Origin: Gimesia fumaroli
Lineage (GTDB): Bacteria; Planctomycetota; Planctomycetia; Planctomycetales; Planctomycetaceae
Reading direction: 5' to 3'
NCBI RefSeq assembly: GCF_007754425.1
Contig: NZ_CP037452.1
Location: forward strand, 4,067,164-4,131,163
DNA: 64,000 nucleotides
This document shows, piece after piece, positions 1 through 8,910 of the stretch (the stretch's first letter is position 1; the number at the start of each line of letters is the position of its first letter). Below the pieces are notes generated by a model. The model did no database searches and had not been told where the DNA came from. It worked only from the letters and a program-made list of their open reading frames with translations. A program made the position numbers and the translations under genes.

Positions 1-1674
1 ATCGACACGAATATCAGCCTGTTTCAATGGCCCTTTCGTCGACTTCCACTCGACAATACACAGACACTGATTTATAAACTGCGATCACTTGGCATCGAAC
101 AAGCCTGGGCAGGCAGCTACGAGGGAATCCTGCATCGAGATATTTCAACCGTCAATCAGCGACTGGCTGAGGAATGCAAGCGTTTTCCACAACTGGTTCC
201 CATCGGCTCGATCAACCCCACACTTCCCGACTGGGTACACGATCTGCAAGAATGCTTTCACAAATATCAAATGCAGGGAATCCGACTGCACCCCAACTAC
301 CACGGCTACACACTCGAAGATCCTCGCTTACTGAATCTCTTAAAACAAGTCGCTGAAGAACGTCGCTTCGTACAGTTAGCCGCAACTCTGGAAGATACCC
401 GTACCCAACATCCCTCGGTGCGGGCAGCCGATGTCGATCTCAAACCACTGCCGGAGTTGGCTGAGAAGGTCCCCGGTCTCAAGCTTCAGATTCTCAACGC
501 AAAACCCCGTCCTGATCTGATCGACAAACTTAGTAACGTCCCGGGAATCTTCTTTGATACCGCTCGCGTCGAAAGCACCGATGGTGTTCCGGCTCTGATA
601 CGACGTCTCCCCGAGGGACGTGTCATGTTCGGCTCACATGCACCGTTTTTAATTCCGGAAGCGGCTCTGGTACGTGTCTCTGAATCGTCAACCCTTGATG
701 CAGCATCTCTGCATTCGGTTCTGTCAGACAATGCAGCTCAGTTTCTGTCCACGATTCACACTACCAAAAGTTCTCCACCAGAGATTAGAGTCAAAAGCCA
801 CGATTCACAATATACGACGACCGCAAATACCCCCGCTGGTTTACCTTCCTCGCAACAGCTTGAGAAATACCGCATCTGGGATTCGTACTTCACTCCCTCC
901 CATTCCCATCCGGGACGAGATGGTAGCAGCAGCCTGATCGCAGAAATTGAACGCGCCCTGCCCGCCATCAATACGGGAAAGTTTAAAAAGCTCTGTTATT
1001 TCCCCCACGTTGGCATCGGTACGACCAGTGATACAGAACTGGAACAAAAGCTGAAAACAGACCCGGAAGTCGTGATGCAACCGCTGAAACGCTGGCCCGA
1101 CCTGCTGATGGGAATGATTCAACTCAACGCCAACAATCTACGCGGCTCGCTGGACGCATTAAATCGCTGGTTACAGGACGGCCCAATGCGCGGCGTTTAT
1201 TTTCCGGGAGGCGGACCGGCAGCCCTCACCTGCACTCATCGCAATTTCGATCCCCTCATCGAGCGAATTTCGGAATTGAACGGCGTAATCATGCAACACA
1301 CCTGGTTTATCACCGGAGGAAAACGGAGCCCCGGAGGATCGACGCCGTCCGAACTCGCGGTGCTGGCACAACGATTCCCCCAGCAGAAATTCATCTGCGC
1401 CCATTCCGGCGGCGAATGGGAACGTGGCATACGTGCTGTGCGAGATTCAGAAAATATTCTTGTAGAAACTTCAGGCTTTGATCCCACCGCCGGCTTCATT
1501 GAAATGGCAGTTCGCGAACTTGGTGCGGAACGCATCATCTTCGGCAGCCATCTCCCCTCCCGTTCTCTGGGCACGGAATTATGCAAAGTCACTGCAGCGC
1601 AAATTTCGGAAGCAGATAAACGCCTGATTCTCGGCTCCAATTTCCGCAACCTGTTATCTCTTTCAGACGACTAA
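1..1674 (+). CDS. Tandem amidohydrolase-related protein, 5' end outside window
   Basis: The reading frame is open from base 1, so the start lies upstream; 557 residues are visible. Two amidohydrolase-2 type TIM-barrel units follow each other. The first opens with DTNISLFQWPFRRL, contains GIRLHPNYHGY, and runs to about residue 250. After a linker the second opens with WDSYFTPSHSHPG near residue 295, contains FICAHSGGEWERG, and ends with RIIFGSHLPS. These barrels normally hydrolyse or decarboxylate small cyclic or carboxylated substrates using a metal; the substrate here cannot be read. The opening motif has DTN where many members have DxHxH, so metal binding in the first unit may differ. No signal peptide can be judged. 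It converges on the DUF1501 gene at 1762. Family confidence is good, function unknown. Confidence 0.75.
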   Translation: MDTNISLFQWPFRRLPLDNTQTLIYKLRSLGIEQAWAGSYEGILHRDISTVNQRLAEECKRFPQLVPIGSINPTLPDWVHDLQECFHKYQMQGIRLHPNYHGYTLEDPRLLNLLKQVAEERRFVQLAATLEDTRTQHPSVRAADVDLKPLPELAEKVPGLKLQILNAKPRPDLIDKLSNVPGIFFDTARVESTDGVPALIRRLPEGRVMFGSHAPFLIPEAALVRVSESSTLDAASLHSVLSDNAAQFLSTIHTTKSSPPEIRVKSHDSQYTTTANTPAGLPSSQQLEKYRIWDSYFTPSHSHPGRDGSSSLIAEIERALPAINTGKFKKLCYFPHVGIGTTSDTELEQKLKTDPEVVMQPLKRWPDLLMGMIQLNANNLRGSLDALNRWLQDGPMRGVYFPGGGPAALTCTHRNFDPLIERISELNGVIMQHTWFITGGKRSPGGSTPSELAVLAQRFPQQKFICAHSGGEWERGIRAVRDSENILVETSGFDPTAGFIEMAVRELGAERIIFGSHLPSRSLGTELCKVTAAQISEADKRLILGSNFRNLLSLSDD

Positions 1675-1686
1675 TTTGAGTCTGAA

Positions 1687-1741
1687 AGCAGTATTTCGCA
1701 CCCTTCCTGCAAACGATACGGTATCGTCGCAAGGCACTGCT
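1687..1741. terminator. Nested dyad between convergent genes, possible bidirectional terminator
   Basis: The 87-base gap between two convergent genes holds a perfect 15-base palindrome, ACGATACGGTATCGT (1713-1727). It lies inside weaker pairing (CCTT...GC with GC.AAGG) and an outer AGCAGT/ACTGCT pair (1687-1692 and 1736-1741). No T-run follows on either strand, so it is not a canonical intrinsic terminator. The function is inferred from position only. Confidence 0.35.
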
Positions 1742-1761
1742 ACCATATTGCAGATTGTACT

Positions 1762-3195
1762 TTAACCTGTCACAAGTTTCGTCTGAAACTCGCCTTCGTT
1801 GATTGTAGGACGTTCAGGACGGCCATTGTATTTGTAGACCAGTTTCATGCGATCCAGGCCTAACAGGTGGAGAATCGATGCATGCAGGTCGTGAACGTGC
1901 ATGCGATCCTCAATGGATCGCAATCCCAATTCATCGGTCGCGCCAATGGTTTGGCCACCTTTAACTCCTCCACCGGCCATCCACATGGTAAATCCGGTGG
2001 GATTGTGATCCCGTCCGTCTCCTTTTTCTGACATGGGTGTGCGTCCGAATTCTCCTCCCCACACAACGAGCGTCTCATCCAACAATCCCCGTTGCTTCAA
2101 ATCTTTGATAAGCCCTGCAACGGGATGATCCATCGCCTTGCAGTGCTTGGTGTGATTTTTCTCAATCCCTGTATGGGCATCCCACTTACTTCCGGCGCCA
2201 TGGTAAAGCTGCACAAAGCGGACACCGCGCTCGACAAGCCGACGTGACATCAGACATAACCGACCGAAAGTGGACGTCTCTTCCTGGTCCAATCCGTAAA
2301 GCTTGCGGGTTGCTTCGGTTTCCTGACTCATGTCAACTGCTTCAGGCGCTTCGGTCTGCATGCGAAACGCCAACTCATAACTGGCGATGCGTGCTTCGAG
2401 TTCGGTTTGCCTGGTGTGCTGGTCAGCAAAACCCTGATTCAGTGAATTCAGAAGTGACAGTTTCGTGCGTTGACGTCTGTCTGTAATTCCTTCCGGATTA
2501 TTCAGATTTGGAAGGGGCTGCTTTCCCTCCCGCAATTGAATTCCCTGATATACCGCCGGCATAAACCCGGTCCCCCAATTGCGCGGTCCATTCACAACTG
2601 ATGAGCGATTATCCTGCATCACAACGAACGAGGGAAGATTCCTGTTTTCAGAGCCGAGACCGTAGGTCACCCAGCTCCCCAGTGAGGGACGACCACCTAG
2701 CAAAGAACACGTATTCATCTGACAGACGCTCGATGAATGGTTGAGACCATCTGCCCAGCAGGAACGGATTACGGCAATATCGTCAACACAAGTTGCAATT
2801 TCAGGGAGCCAGTCGGAAACCCAGGTGCCTGCTTCACCGTGTTGTTTCCATTTTCGTTTTGACACCAACAGGGGAGACCGAGATTCCCCTGCCGCAGTCA
2901 GGATATCACCAAAACTATCGGGAAGAGACTGGCCTGCCAGCTTATTCAAGAGTGGCTTGGGATCAAACAGATCGATATGACTTGGGCCCCCTTCCATAAA
3001 CAGGAAGATGACATTCTTCGCCTGCGGCCGATGGTGCGGTACCAGTCCGGCATGCGAAGAGAACTTGTTGGGAGCGGACGCGGCCTCTGCCTGCGCAAGC
3101 AGGCCGGCCAGAGCTACGGAACCAAATCCGTAGCCACTCTTTTCCAGAAACTCTCGACGGGTTCGCGGTACTTCAATGTGCGGTTTGGAAAACAT
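1762..3195 (-). CDS. DUF1501 family Tat-exported protein (copy 1)
   Basis: This 477-residue protein has a twin-arginine type N-terminus (RTRREFLEKSGYGFG, residues 11-25) followed by a hydrophobic stretch ending near AEAAS, so Tat export to the periplasm is likely. DUF1501 hallmarks are visible: FLFMEGGPSHIDLFDPKP, the GSWVTYGLGSENRNLPSF region, VVWGGEFGRTP, GRDHNPTGF, and a C-terminal HVHDLHASILHLLGLD. The fold is thought to be sulfatase/alkaline-phosphatase-like, but the reaction is unknown. It is the last gene of a sigma-FecR-PSD1-DUF1501 operon, starting 9 bases after the PSD1 stop, with a weak AAGG ribosome site inside the PSD1 end. Pairing with PSD1 recurs twice more in this window (21405-25309, 46018-51066). 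Confidence 0.9.
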   Translation of the reverse strand: MFSKPHIEVPRTRREFLEKSGYGFGSVALAGLLAQAEAASAPNKFSSHAGLVPHHRPQAKNVIFLFMEGGPSHIDLFDPKPLLNKLAGQSLPDSFGDILTAAGESRSPLLVSKRKWKQHGEAGTWVSDWLPEIATCVDDIAVIRSCWADGLNHSSSVCQMNTCSLLGGRPSLGSWVTYGLGSENRNLPSFVVMQDNRSSVVNGPRNWGTGFMPAVYQGIQLREGKQPLPNLNNPEGITDRRQRTKLSLLNSLNQGFADQHTRQTELEARIASYELAFRMQTEAPEAVDMSQETEATRKLYGLDQEETSTFGRLCLMSRRLVERGVRFVQLYHGAGSKWDAHTGIEKNHTKHCKAMDHPVAGLIKDLKQRGLLDETLVVWGGEFGRTPMSEKGDGRDHNPTGFTMWMAGGGVKGGQTIGATDELGLRSIEDRMHVHDLHASILHLLGLDRMKLVYKYNGRPERPTINEGEFQTKLVTG

Positions 3196-3204
3196 GGAAT
3201 TGCC

Positions 3205-6200
3205 TTAGTGCACGTATAAAAATTCATTTGAGTTAAGCAGAATGTGACACAGATCGACAAAGGCCTCACGACGAGGATTGGCGGAAGAAGTCATCCGGTC
3301 ATTTTGAGAAATATTATGCTGATTGGGCGAACTGTCCTGAAACATACCCGGCACAGGATCGAATTTCCAATAGCCCAGTGTCTCCTTCGTAACGGATTCC
3401 TGTGTAAAGAGCAGCGACGGAACGTCCAGCCCCTGCGATGAAATCCGGATATCATCAATCAATCCGTCAAAGAGACTATTTCGATTACGAACCATGCGAC
3501 CAATGGCCAGTGGCAGGTTATTCCCTTGAACCTGTCGTGTTTTGTGCTTTTTTGTCATCCGTCCTAACTGCTCATCATCGTTTGAGAGATCTTTCAGGTA
3601 GAAGTCGATCTCGCCGGCACGCTCGCCTGAGACATGAAAACTGACTGCGGCATAATAGGGCGTATTGAATTCAATATGTTGATCAGAAAAAACAATCTCG
3701 TCACCGATGGTTCCATCGCTTTTCCGACCGAATGTACGAAACACAAGTGTTTGCGGCTTGCGTCGGGAGCCGCGGCCGGTAACACCAAATAGCCAGCCTG
3801 GCTCAGAAACCTTGCCGCTCCACTTCGATACAAGCGTACGAACAGCCCCAGATTCGTATACAGACCGTATCTGAAAGAAGGCTTCTATTGTGCAGTCCTG
3901 CGGGGTTAATCTTTTGTCATCAACGACATAGAAAGAAGACGGCTTATCCGCATGAAACACGACCGACTGCCCAGTACGGTAAGGCATGGTCGCGGTTTCC
4001 AGTTGCTGCAAATTGACCGTCGTTTCCTGCTCAGCCAACAGCTCTGATTGACGATTCAGAAACGTTGTTGCCTGTGACAATTCCCCTTTTGTTACAGGCC
4101 TGCCAAAAACGATTTCCCATGCGCGTCGCACAGCCGCATTTTCTCTCTCGGTGCCAGGAACCGCTGCAACTTCCTCATAAGCCCTTTTCGACAATTGATC
4201 CGCAAATCGCAGCATTTGCTGGCTGTTGAACAACTGCAGTGATTGAACAGGAGACGTCGTCGTATCGCGGGCAGGCACACTGACGAAAAACCGCGGTAAG
4301 TCAAACGCTTCTAATAATGGATCACGACTGTTTCTCATCATCCGTAGATAGATTGACCGTTTTGGTACACTGGGAGTCACTCCCGAACCACCCGCCTGTA
4401 GGTTAAGCTGCCCTGTCACAGCCAAGATGGAGTCGCGGATTTGCTCTGCGTCGAGCCGACGTGTCTCCGCACTCCAGTAAAATTTGTTGGCGGGATCGAT
4501 GGAAGCCATCGCATTTTCCTGTGGATGCTGAGTTGACTGACGATAGGTCGCAGATGTGACGATCAATCGATGCAGGCGTTTGAATCTCCAGCCATCATCA
4601 AGGAAGTTTCTTGTCAGCCAATCAAGCAGATCCGGATGTGAAGGCGGCCCACCCAGGCGACCTAAATCGCTGCTGTGTGGCGCGAGTCCTTTTCTGAAGT
4701 GATATTGCCAGATGCGATTCACGATTACGCGTGTCGACAAAGGATTACTTTCCTGAGTGAGCCAACGTGCTAAAGCACTTCTACGACCGGTGGTATCCTG
4801 ACTGGGGGAGCCAAATTCATCGCCAGACGTCTCATCAAGTATTGTCAGAAAACCGGGCTCACATTCTGTGCGTTTTTTAGGAATCATTGTTTTGGGGGCG
4901 ACCGGACCCACATCACTGACCTGCTGCGCAACCGGTAGCGGAGCAGGCTTCAGCTTATCGAACGCTTTCAGATTGCGTCTTAAAGCCAGAACTCTCTCTT
5001 TATCTGCCGGTTTCAGTTTTTTGTCGAGGTTCTTGTAATTGTGTTCCACCTGCCGCCACGCCAGCTTAACTAACTGTTGTTCCAGAGGAGACCGCTTCTC
5101 CTCTGGTTTACTAATCATCGTCTGGATATCAGGAGGAAACGACTTAATGACGGCTCTGGCCTGCTCTCGATAAGGGACCTCGATCTCTGTGAGTTCCTTA
5201 CGAATCTTTTTCGTGGCCTGCTCCCAGGCATCCATTTCAAGACGGTGTTTTTCAAGCTGCTTTGGTGTGGCAACCTCTTGCCCTGTTTGAATCAGGATCG
5301 GCTCGAAGAAAGCACGCAACTGGAAATAATCTTTCTGCAGAATGGGATCAAACTTATGATCGTGACACTTGGCACATTGCATGCCCACTCCCAGAAAGAC
5401 ATCGCCAACGGTGTCGGTTAATTCGTTTAACATGATGTCCCACTGACCGGCAACATCACGGCTATTCCACTCATAAATCCCATGAGTCAGGAACCCTGTT
5501 GCAATTTGTGCATCGACATCATTGGGAAACAGCTCATCTCCTGCCAACTGTTCCTGAACGAACTGGTTGTAAGGCTTATCTTCATTGAGAGAGCGAATCA
5601 CATAATCACGATAACGCCACGCATTGGGACGGTAGCCGTCAGCACGGTAGCCATCCGAGTCGGCATACCTCACAACATCAAGCCAGTGCCGCGCCCAGCG
5701 TTCGCCATACCGGGGACTTTCGAGCAAGAGATCAACGAGTCTCTCGTAGGCGTCCGGTCTTTGATCATCCAAGAACCTCTGCACTTCCGTCGGGGTGGGA
5801 GGCAAGCCGTGCAGGTCAAAATAGACCCGGCGAATTAATGCTTCCCGGCCCGCTTCCGGCGCAGGAGACAATCCATTTTGCCTTAGCCTGGAAAGAATAA
5901 ACTGGTCGACTTCGTTCCTGCACCAGTCACCGTCTGACACTACTGGCACTGTGACATCCTGTAAAGGCTGAATCGCCCACCAGGTGCGGTCCTCGTCAGT
6001 GAATCCAGGGCCATGCTCCTTGCGAACCGGAATCGAGTCATCTGCCCCAGGCCAGGGAGCGCCAAGGGAAACCCATTTTTCGAGCACCTTGATCTGGTTC
6101 TCCTTCAGTTTTCCCGAAGGTGGCATCTCATACGATTCATAACGAACTGCCTCGATGAGCAAACTTTCGTCTGGTTTGCCGGGTATGATAGATTTCCCGG

Positions 6201-6420
6201 ACTCCCCTCCCAGCAGCAGGTGGCCGCGGGTGTCGAGCCGCAGGGCTCCTTTCTGCTCTTTCTCACCGTGGCAAGACCAGCAGTGTTCCGAGAGCAAGGG
6301 GCGCACTTCTTTCTCAAAGAACTGCATCACTTCTGGTGAGAGATCAGCAGCATTTGCTGAAGACATCATCAGTAAGACAATGAGATTAAAGCACACACTA
6401 TATTTGACTATCTTATACAT
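3205..6420 (-). CDS. PSD1 cytochrome c with DUF1549, DUF1553 and an inserted LamG-like domain (copy 1)
   Basis: This 1071-residue exported protein has a signal peptide at residues 1-24. An N-terminal planctomycete cytochrome C domain carries heme motif CWSCH (47-51). DUF1549 follows (about 165-400; LIRRVYFDLHGLPPTPTE, YGERWARHWLDVVRYADSDGY), with a second CxxCH in CAKCHDHKFDP near 347. DUF1553 starts near 540 (STRVIVNRIWQYHFRKGL). From about 830 to 1030 a concanavalin/LamG-like segment (FHADKPSSFYVVDD, LGYWKFD) is inserted before the closing DUF1553 helix (CHILLNSNEFLYVH). LamG folds usually bind glycans, so this copy may be targeted to a polysaccharide; that is inference. It lies 20 bases after the FecR gene and 9 bases before DUF1501, so co-transcription is likely. 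Confidence 0.88.
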   Translation of the reverse strand: MYKIVKYSVCFNLIVLLMMSSANAADLSPEVMQFFEKEVRPLLSEHCWSCHGEKEQKGALRLDTRGHLLLGGESGKSIIPGKPDESLLIEAVRYESYEMPPSGKLKENQIKVLEKWVSLGAPWPGADDSIPVRKEHGPGFTDEDRTWWAIQPLQDVTVPVVSDGDWCRNEVDQFILSRLRQNGLSPAPEAGREALIRRVYFDLHGLPPTPTEVQRFLDDQRPDAYERLVDLLLESPRYGERWARHWLDVVRYADSDGYRADGYRPNAWRYRDYVIRSLNEDKPYNQFVQEQLAGDELFPNDVDAQIATGFLTHGIYEWNSRDVAGQWDIMLNELTDTVGDVFLGVGMQCAKCHDHKFDPILQKDYFQLRAFFEPILIQTGQEVATPKQLEKHRLEMDAWEQATKKIRKELTEIEVPYREQARAVIKSFPPDIQTMISKPEEKRSPLEQQLVKLAWRQVEHNYKNLDKKLKPADKERVLALRRNLKAFDKLKPAPLPVAQQVSDVGPVAPKTMIPKKRTECEPGFLTILDETSGDEFGSPSQDTTGRRSALARWLTQESNPLSTRVIVNRIWQYHFRKGLAPHSSDLGRLGGPPSHPDLLDWLTRNFLDDGWRFKRLHRLIVTSATYRQSTQHPQENAMASIDPANKFYWSAETRRLDAEQIRDSILAVTGQLNLQAGGSGVTPSVPKRSIYLRMMRNSRDPLLEAFDLPRFFVSVPARDTTTSPVQSLQLFNSQQMLRFADQLSKRAYEEVAAVPGTERENAAVRRAWEIVFGRPVTKGELSQATTFLNRQSELLAEQETTVNLQQLETATMPYRTGQSVVFHADKPSSFYVVDDKRLTPQDCTIEAFFQIRSVYESGAVRTLVSKWSGKVSEPGWLFGVTGRGSRRKPQTLVFRTFGRKSDGTIGDEIVFSDQHIEFNTPYYAAVSFHVSGERAGEIDFYLKDLSNDDEQLGRMTKKHKTRQVQGNNLPLAIGRMVRNRNSLFDGLIDDIRISSQGLDVPSLLFTQESVTKETLGYWKFDPVPGMFQDSSPNQHNISQNDRMTSSANPRREAFVDLCHILLNSNEFLYVH

Positions 6421-6440
6421 GGAATCAGAGATCCAGCCTT

Positions 6441-8081
6441 TTATTGAATGGGTGGGAGACCGACAATGACAACCGGGTCAATCCTGTCTGCATCGTCCTG
6501 GGCATCCTGAAGAAACAGTCCGGTAATTGATCCTCCTGGTGGGATCTTCATGTCATCCAGATCGATACCGATGGCAAAAAGGCGAGAGGGGACTTGATGT
6601 ACCAACTGTGACCGTGCCACGATCGGAAGTGGAGTACCATCGTTGGCGTAATTCGTGCTCAATTGGGTCAAACGACATCCGGTCATAATTTGTGCGTCCT
6701 CGGAATGACCATCAATGTCGTATTTCCTGATGGTCATTGGTCGAGCGTCCGAGTGGTCTGATCGTGGGTACAAACGGAAGACATCGCCTTCGAGAGAATG
6801 GGCAATTGACTGCGCATCGAAAATCACAAGATCAGGACCGGGGGAATTAATCACGGGTTGATCAAAGACGAGATTCATACCGGGAGTCCCATCACGGCCC
6901 AGAATGAACCCTCCTTCATGCAAATTGTTCTGCCCTCCGGGATTTATGAACCCTGAAGCAAACTTAAGATTCATCAATCCGAATTGATTGTGTTCATCCG
7001 CGGGAGCATGGGCGGGAACGATTCCAAAAGCGTTGGAACCGGGCCGATAATGATTGACTCTAGGCAGAATGAAATCATCCGCATGGTAAGAGTGATCAAT
7101 GCCCGCTCGCTGTACAGACAAAGACGAAAGGTCTACCGCTCGTCCCAATATATCCTGATTTGTTTTATAAGATATCAGGCGGTCGGGGATAGAGGCGACA
7201 TAGTCATCGCTTTGTGTATCTTGGCTTCCTTCCATTAAATGCAGGTCAGTGCCAACATAGGCAGTATCACCTTTCAACAATGTTCTTTTGCCGGGTTTAC
7301 TCAAAGAGGAAACTTCCGCCTCGCCATCCACGACAGCCACTTTTGATGCTCCGTCTTCAGCAACAACAACTGAAAAACGAGTTCCCAAATCAATCACATC
7401 GCTTGTCGGCGTACTGACCTCAAAGCCTTCGGCTCCCTCTGGTGCATATACAGAGCACTTCCCGAGGTTCACCACAAGCTTCTCATTATGCACAACCTGA
7501 AACAGCGCTGGCGCACTCAAAATCACTTCAGCTCCCGAGACAAAACGAATTTTTACTAACCCATCTTGCAACATATAGTTTTCGGAAAACGTTAAGCGAT
7601 TGCCGATTGACGTGGGAGAATGCATACCACGAAATACCGCACGATGCCCTGCAACAATTCGAGCATCGGAAAGTGTGTCTTGCGCGGTATTCCTCTCCGT
7701 CGATTGTAGTACGCTGCTTTCTGATCTTGTTGTTTTCAGCTCTGCTAAATGCTTTTGTTGATCTCTGCCAGCTGACACAAAGATAGCCACCGCAATCAGG
7801 CAAAGCAGAGCGCACGTTGCCAGAGCCCAAATGCTGAATGGGACCAGGTGTTTCCGTCGTGGGTGACCAAAGGTCAGCTCGGGGGCTGTTTTGCTGACTT
7901 CCCCCAGTTCAATCAATGACGAATCAAGCAACATATATTCGAGGTACAGCGTTTGACGCTCAGGCTGATCCAATAGCAATGATTCCAGGTGTTCTACTTC
8001 TGCTTTTTCAAGCGAACCATCTGCGAGCCGGTGCATGAGCCGTTCAAATTCTGCTTCATTTTGCTGATCTTCATCCGGCAT
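6441..8081 (-). CDS. FecR-domain membrane protein, probable anti-sigma or sigma-activity regulator
   Basis: The protein has 546 residues from the preferred ATG at 8081. This start has a strong ribosome site (AGAGGTGG, 8085-8092) and gives an 11-base overlap with the upstream sigma gene; a GTG at 8111 is possible but has no comparable site. The N-terminal cytoplasmic part is acidic and helical (ERLMHRLADGSLEKAEVEHL), as in planctomycete anti-sigma-like proteins. One membrane segment follows (FSIWALATCALLCLIAVAIF, about 83-102), then a periplasmic FecR domain (about 170-275; EVSTPTSDVIDLGTRFSVVV). The C-terminal 270 residues are unrecognised. In known systems FecR-type proteins transmit a surface signal to an ECF sigma factor, and the neighbouring sigma gene fits that role. 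Confidence 0.8.
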   Translation of the reverse strand: MPDEDQQNEAEFERLMHRLADGSLEKAEVEHLESLLLDQPERQTLYLEYMLLDSSLIELGEVSKTAPELTFGHPRRKHLVPFSIWALATCALLCLIAVAIFVSAGRDQQKHLAELKTTRSESSVLQSTERNTAQDTLSDARIVAGHRAVFRGMHSPTSIGNRLTFSENYMLQDGLVKIRFVSGAEVILSAPALFQVVHNEKLVVNLGKCSVYAPEGAEGFEVSTPTSDVIDLGTRFSVVVAEDGASKVAVVDGEAEVSSLSKPGKRTLLKGDTAYVGTDLHLMEGSQDTQSDDYVASIPDRLISYKTNQDILGRAVDLSSLSVQRAGIDHSYHADDFILPRVNHYRPGSNAFGIVPAHAPADEHNQFGLMNLKFASGFINPGGQNNLHEGGFILGRDGTPGMNLVFDQPVINSPGPDLVIFDAQSIAHSLEGDVFRLYPRSDHSDARPMTIRKYDIDGHSEDAQIMTGCRLTQLSTNYANDGTPLPIVARSQLVHQVPSRLFAIGIDLDDMKIPPGGSITGLFLQDAQDDADRIDPVVIVGLPPIQ

Positions 8082-8601
8082 GATCCACCTCTGCCACTCG
8101 TCGTAAAACACAGTTTCTTAACTGGCTGCGGATTCTGCCAACCCGGTCATAAAGCGCATTAATTTTCATCCCCATTTCTTGTGCAACGGACGCACACTTG
8201 CGTCGTTCCCAATATACTTGCTGCACAAGCCACAAATCTTTTTGACGCAGTAATTTCAAACATTTTTCCAGTGACGTTAGTTGCACATTCTGGACGTTTT
8301 TGCCGCTCTGAATTCGCTCGAAGAGTTGATTGAGAAGTTGTTCTGAAAAATGATGGCGATCACGTGATAAGACACGTTGAAAGTTTTTCACTTCATAAAA
8401 CGCGATTCCCATCGCCCACGGAAGAAATTCGCATTCAGAATCGTACTGCTCGTACTTATCCCACAGAATCATGCTGCAACGCTGGTAAACATCTTCAGCG
8501 TCTGTGTGATCTGCCAACATTGAGTAGATAAAAGCATACAACTGGCGGCGATGAGCCGTCAGCAAAGTCGTAAATTGTCGTTCTTGTTTCTTCTGTTCCA
8601 T
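8071..8601 (-). CDS. RNA polymerase sigma factor, ECF-type sigma-70 family
   Basis: This 176-residue protein has a sigma-2 region (residues about 10-80) with DAEDVYQRCSMILWDKY. The sigma-4 helix-turn-helix (about 115-170; WERRKCASVAQEMGMKINAL) ends in YDRVGRIRSQL. No sigma-3 domain is present, as expected for the extracytoplasmic-function group. It resembles the sub-group common in Rhodopirellula and Verrucomicrobia. The gene overlaps the FecR gene by 11 bases and heads the operon down to 1762. It probably directs transcription of this operon, perhaps including itself, when released by the FecR protein; that is inferred from layout. The start lacks a clear Shine-Dalgarno sequence, which is common in this phylum. 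Confidence 0.88.
   Translation of the reverse strand: MEQKKQERQFTTLLTAHRRQLYAFIYSMLADHTDAEDVYQRCSMILWDKYEQYDSECEFLPWAMGIAFYEVKNFQRVLSRDRHHFSEQLLNQLFERIQSGKNVQNVQLTSLEKCLKLLRQKDLWLVQQVYWERRKCASVAQEMGMKINALYDRVGRIRSQLRNCVLRRVAEVDHAG
8085..8092 (-). promoter_or_regulatory. Ribosome binding site deciding the FecR start
   Basis: On the minus strand AGAGGTGG sits 3 bases (GAGGT core 5 bases) before the ATG at 8081. It lies inside the 3' end of the sigma factor gene, so the two genes are probably translationally coupled. Confidence 0.7.
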
Positions 8602-8910
8602 GAATTAATTCAACAATCATTCCAGGCCTGCTAACACTCAATTATTCTGCCCCACAAGTAATCGTACACTCAACAGAATATTCAGGTCACGTTCTCAAGA
8701 GAATTCGTAAAATAGATGCAATCCTCTGAGACTTGGCACGTTGTCACTAGACCGGAAACACTCCGTATCCCCTATCACAACAAAGACTTACAACGACATC
8801 ACCGAAAATCGTGCTAACAGAACTCACTCAAAATTCCCATTGATGGCCAAGCCTTTGGATTAGTGAGAAAATTCTCGAGCCACATCTCTACTGACGGAAG
8901 CTTAGATCTC
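8602..8910. other. Intergenic region upstream of the ECF sigma operon
   Basis: 309 bases without a gene. Two 12-base palindromes with the same half-sites in opposite order lie here: TTCTCAAGAGAA (8692-8703) and GAGAAAATTCTC (8865-8876). A 16-base word, CTGCTAACACTCAATT (8628-8643), recurs exactly at 34040-34055. No convincing ECF or sigma-70 promoter could be fixed by eye. Confidence 0.5.

Noticed and set aside
8082-8111. Longer N-terminus for the FecR protein starting at GTG 8111
   Set aside because: The ATG at 8081 has a strong ribosome site and matches the usual start of such proteins.
8733-8749. Sigma-54-like TTGGCACG on the plus strand
   Set aside because: The -24 half is good, but there is no GC at the -12 position (TTGTCACT follows) and it does not point at a gene start.
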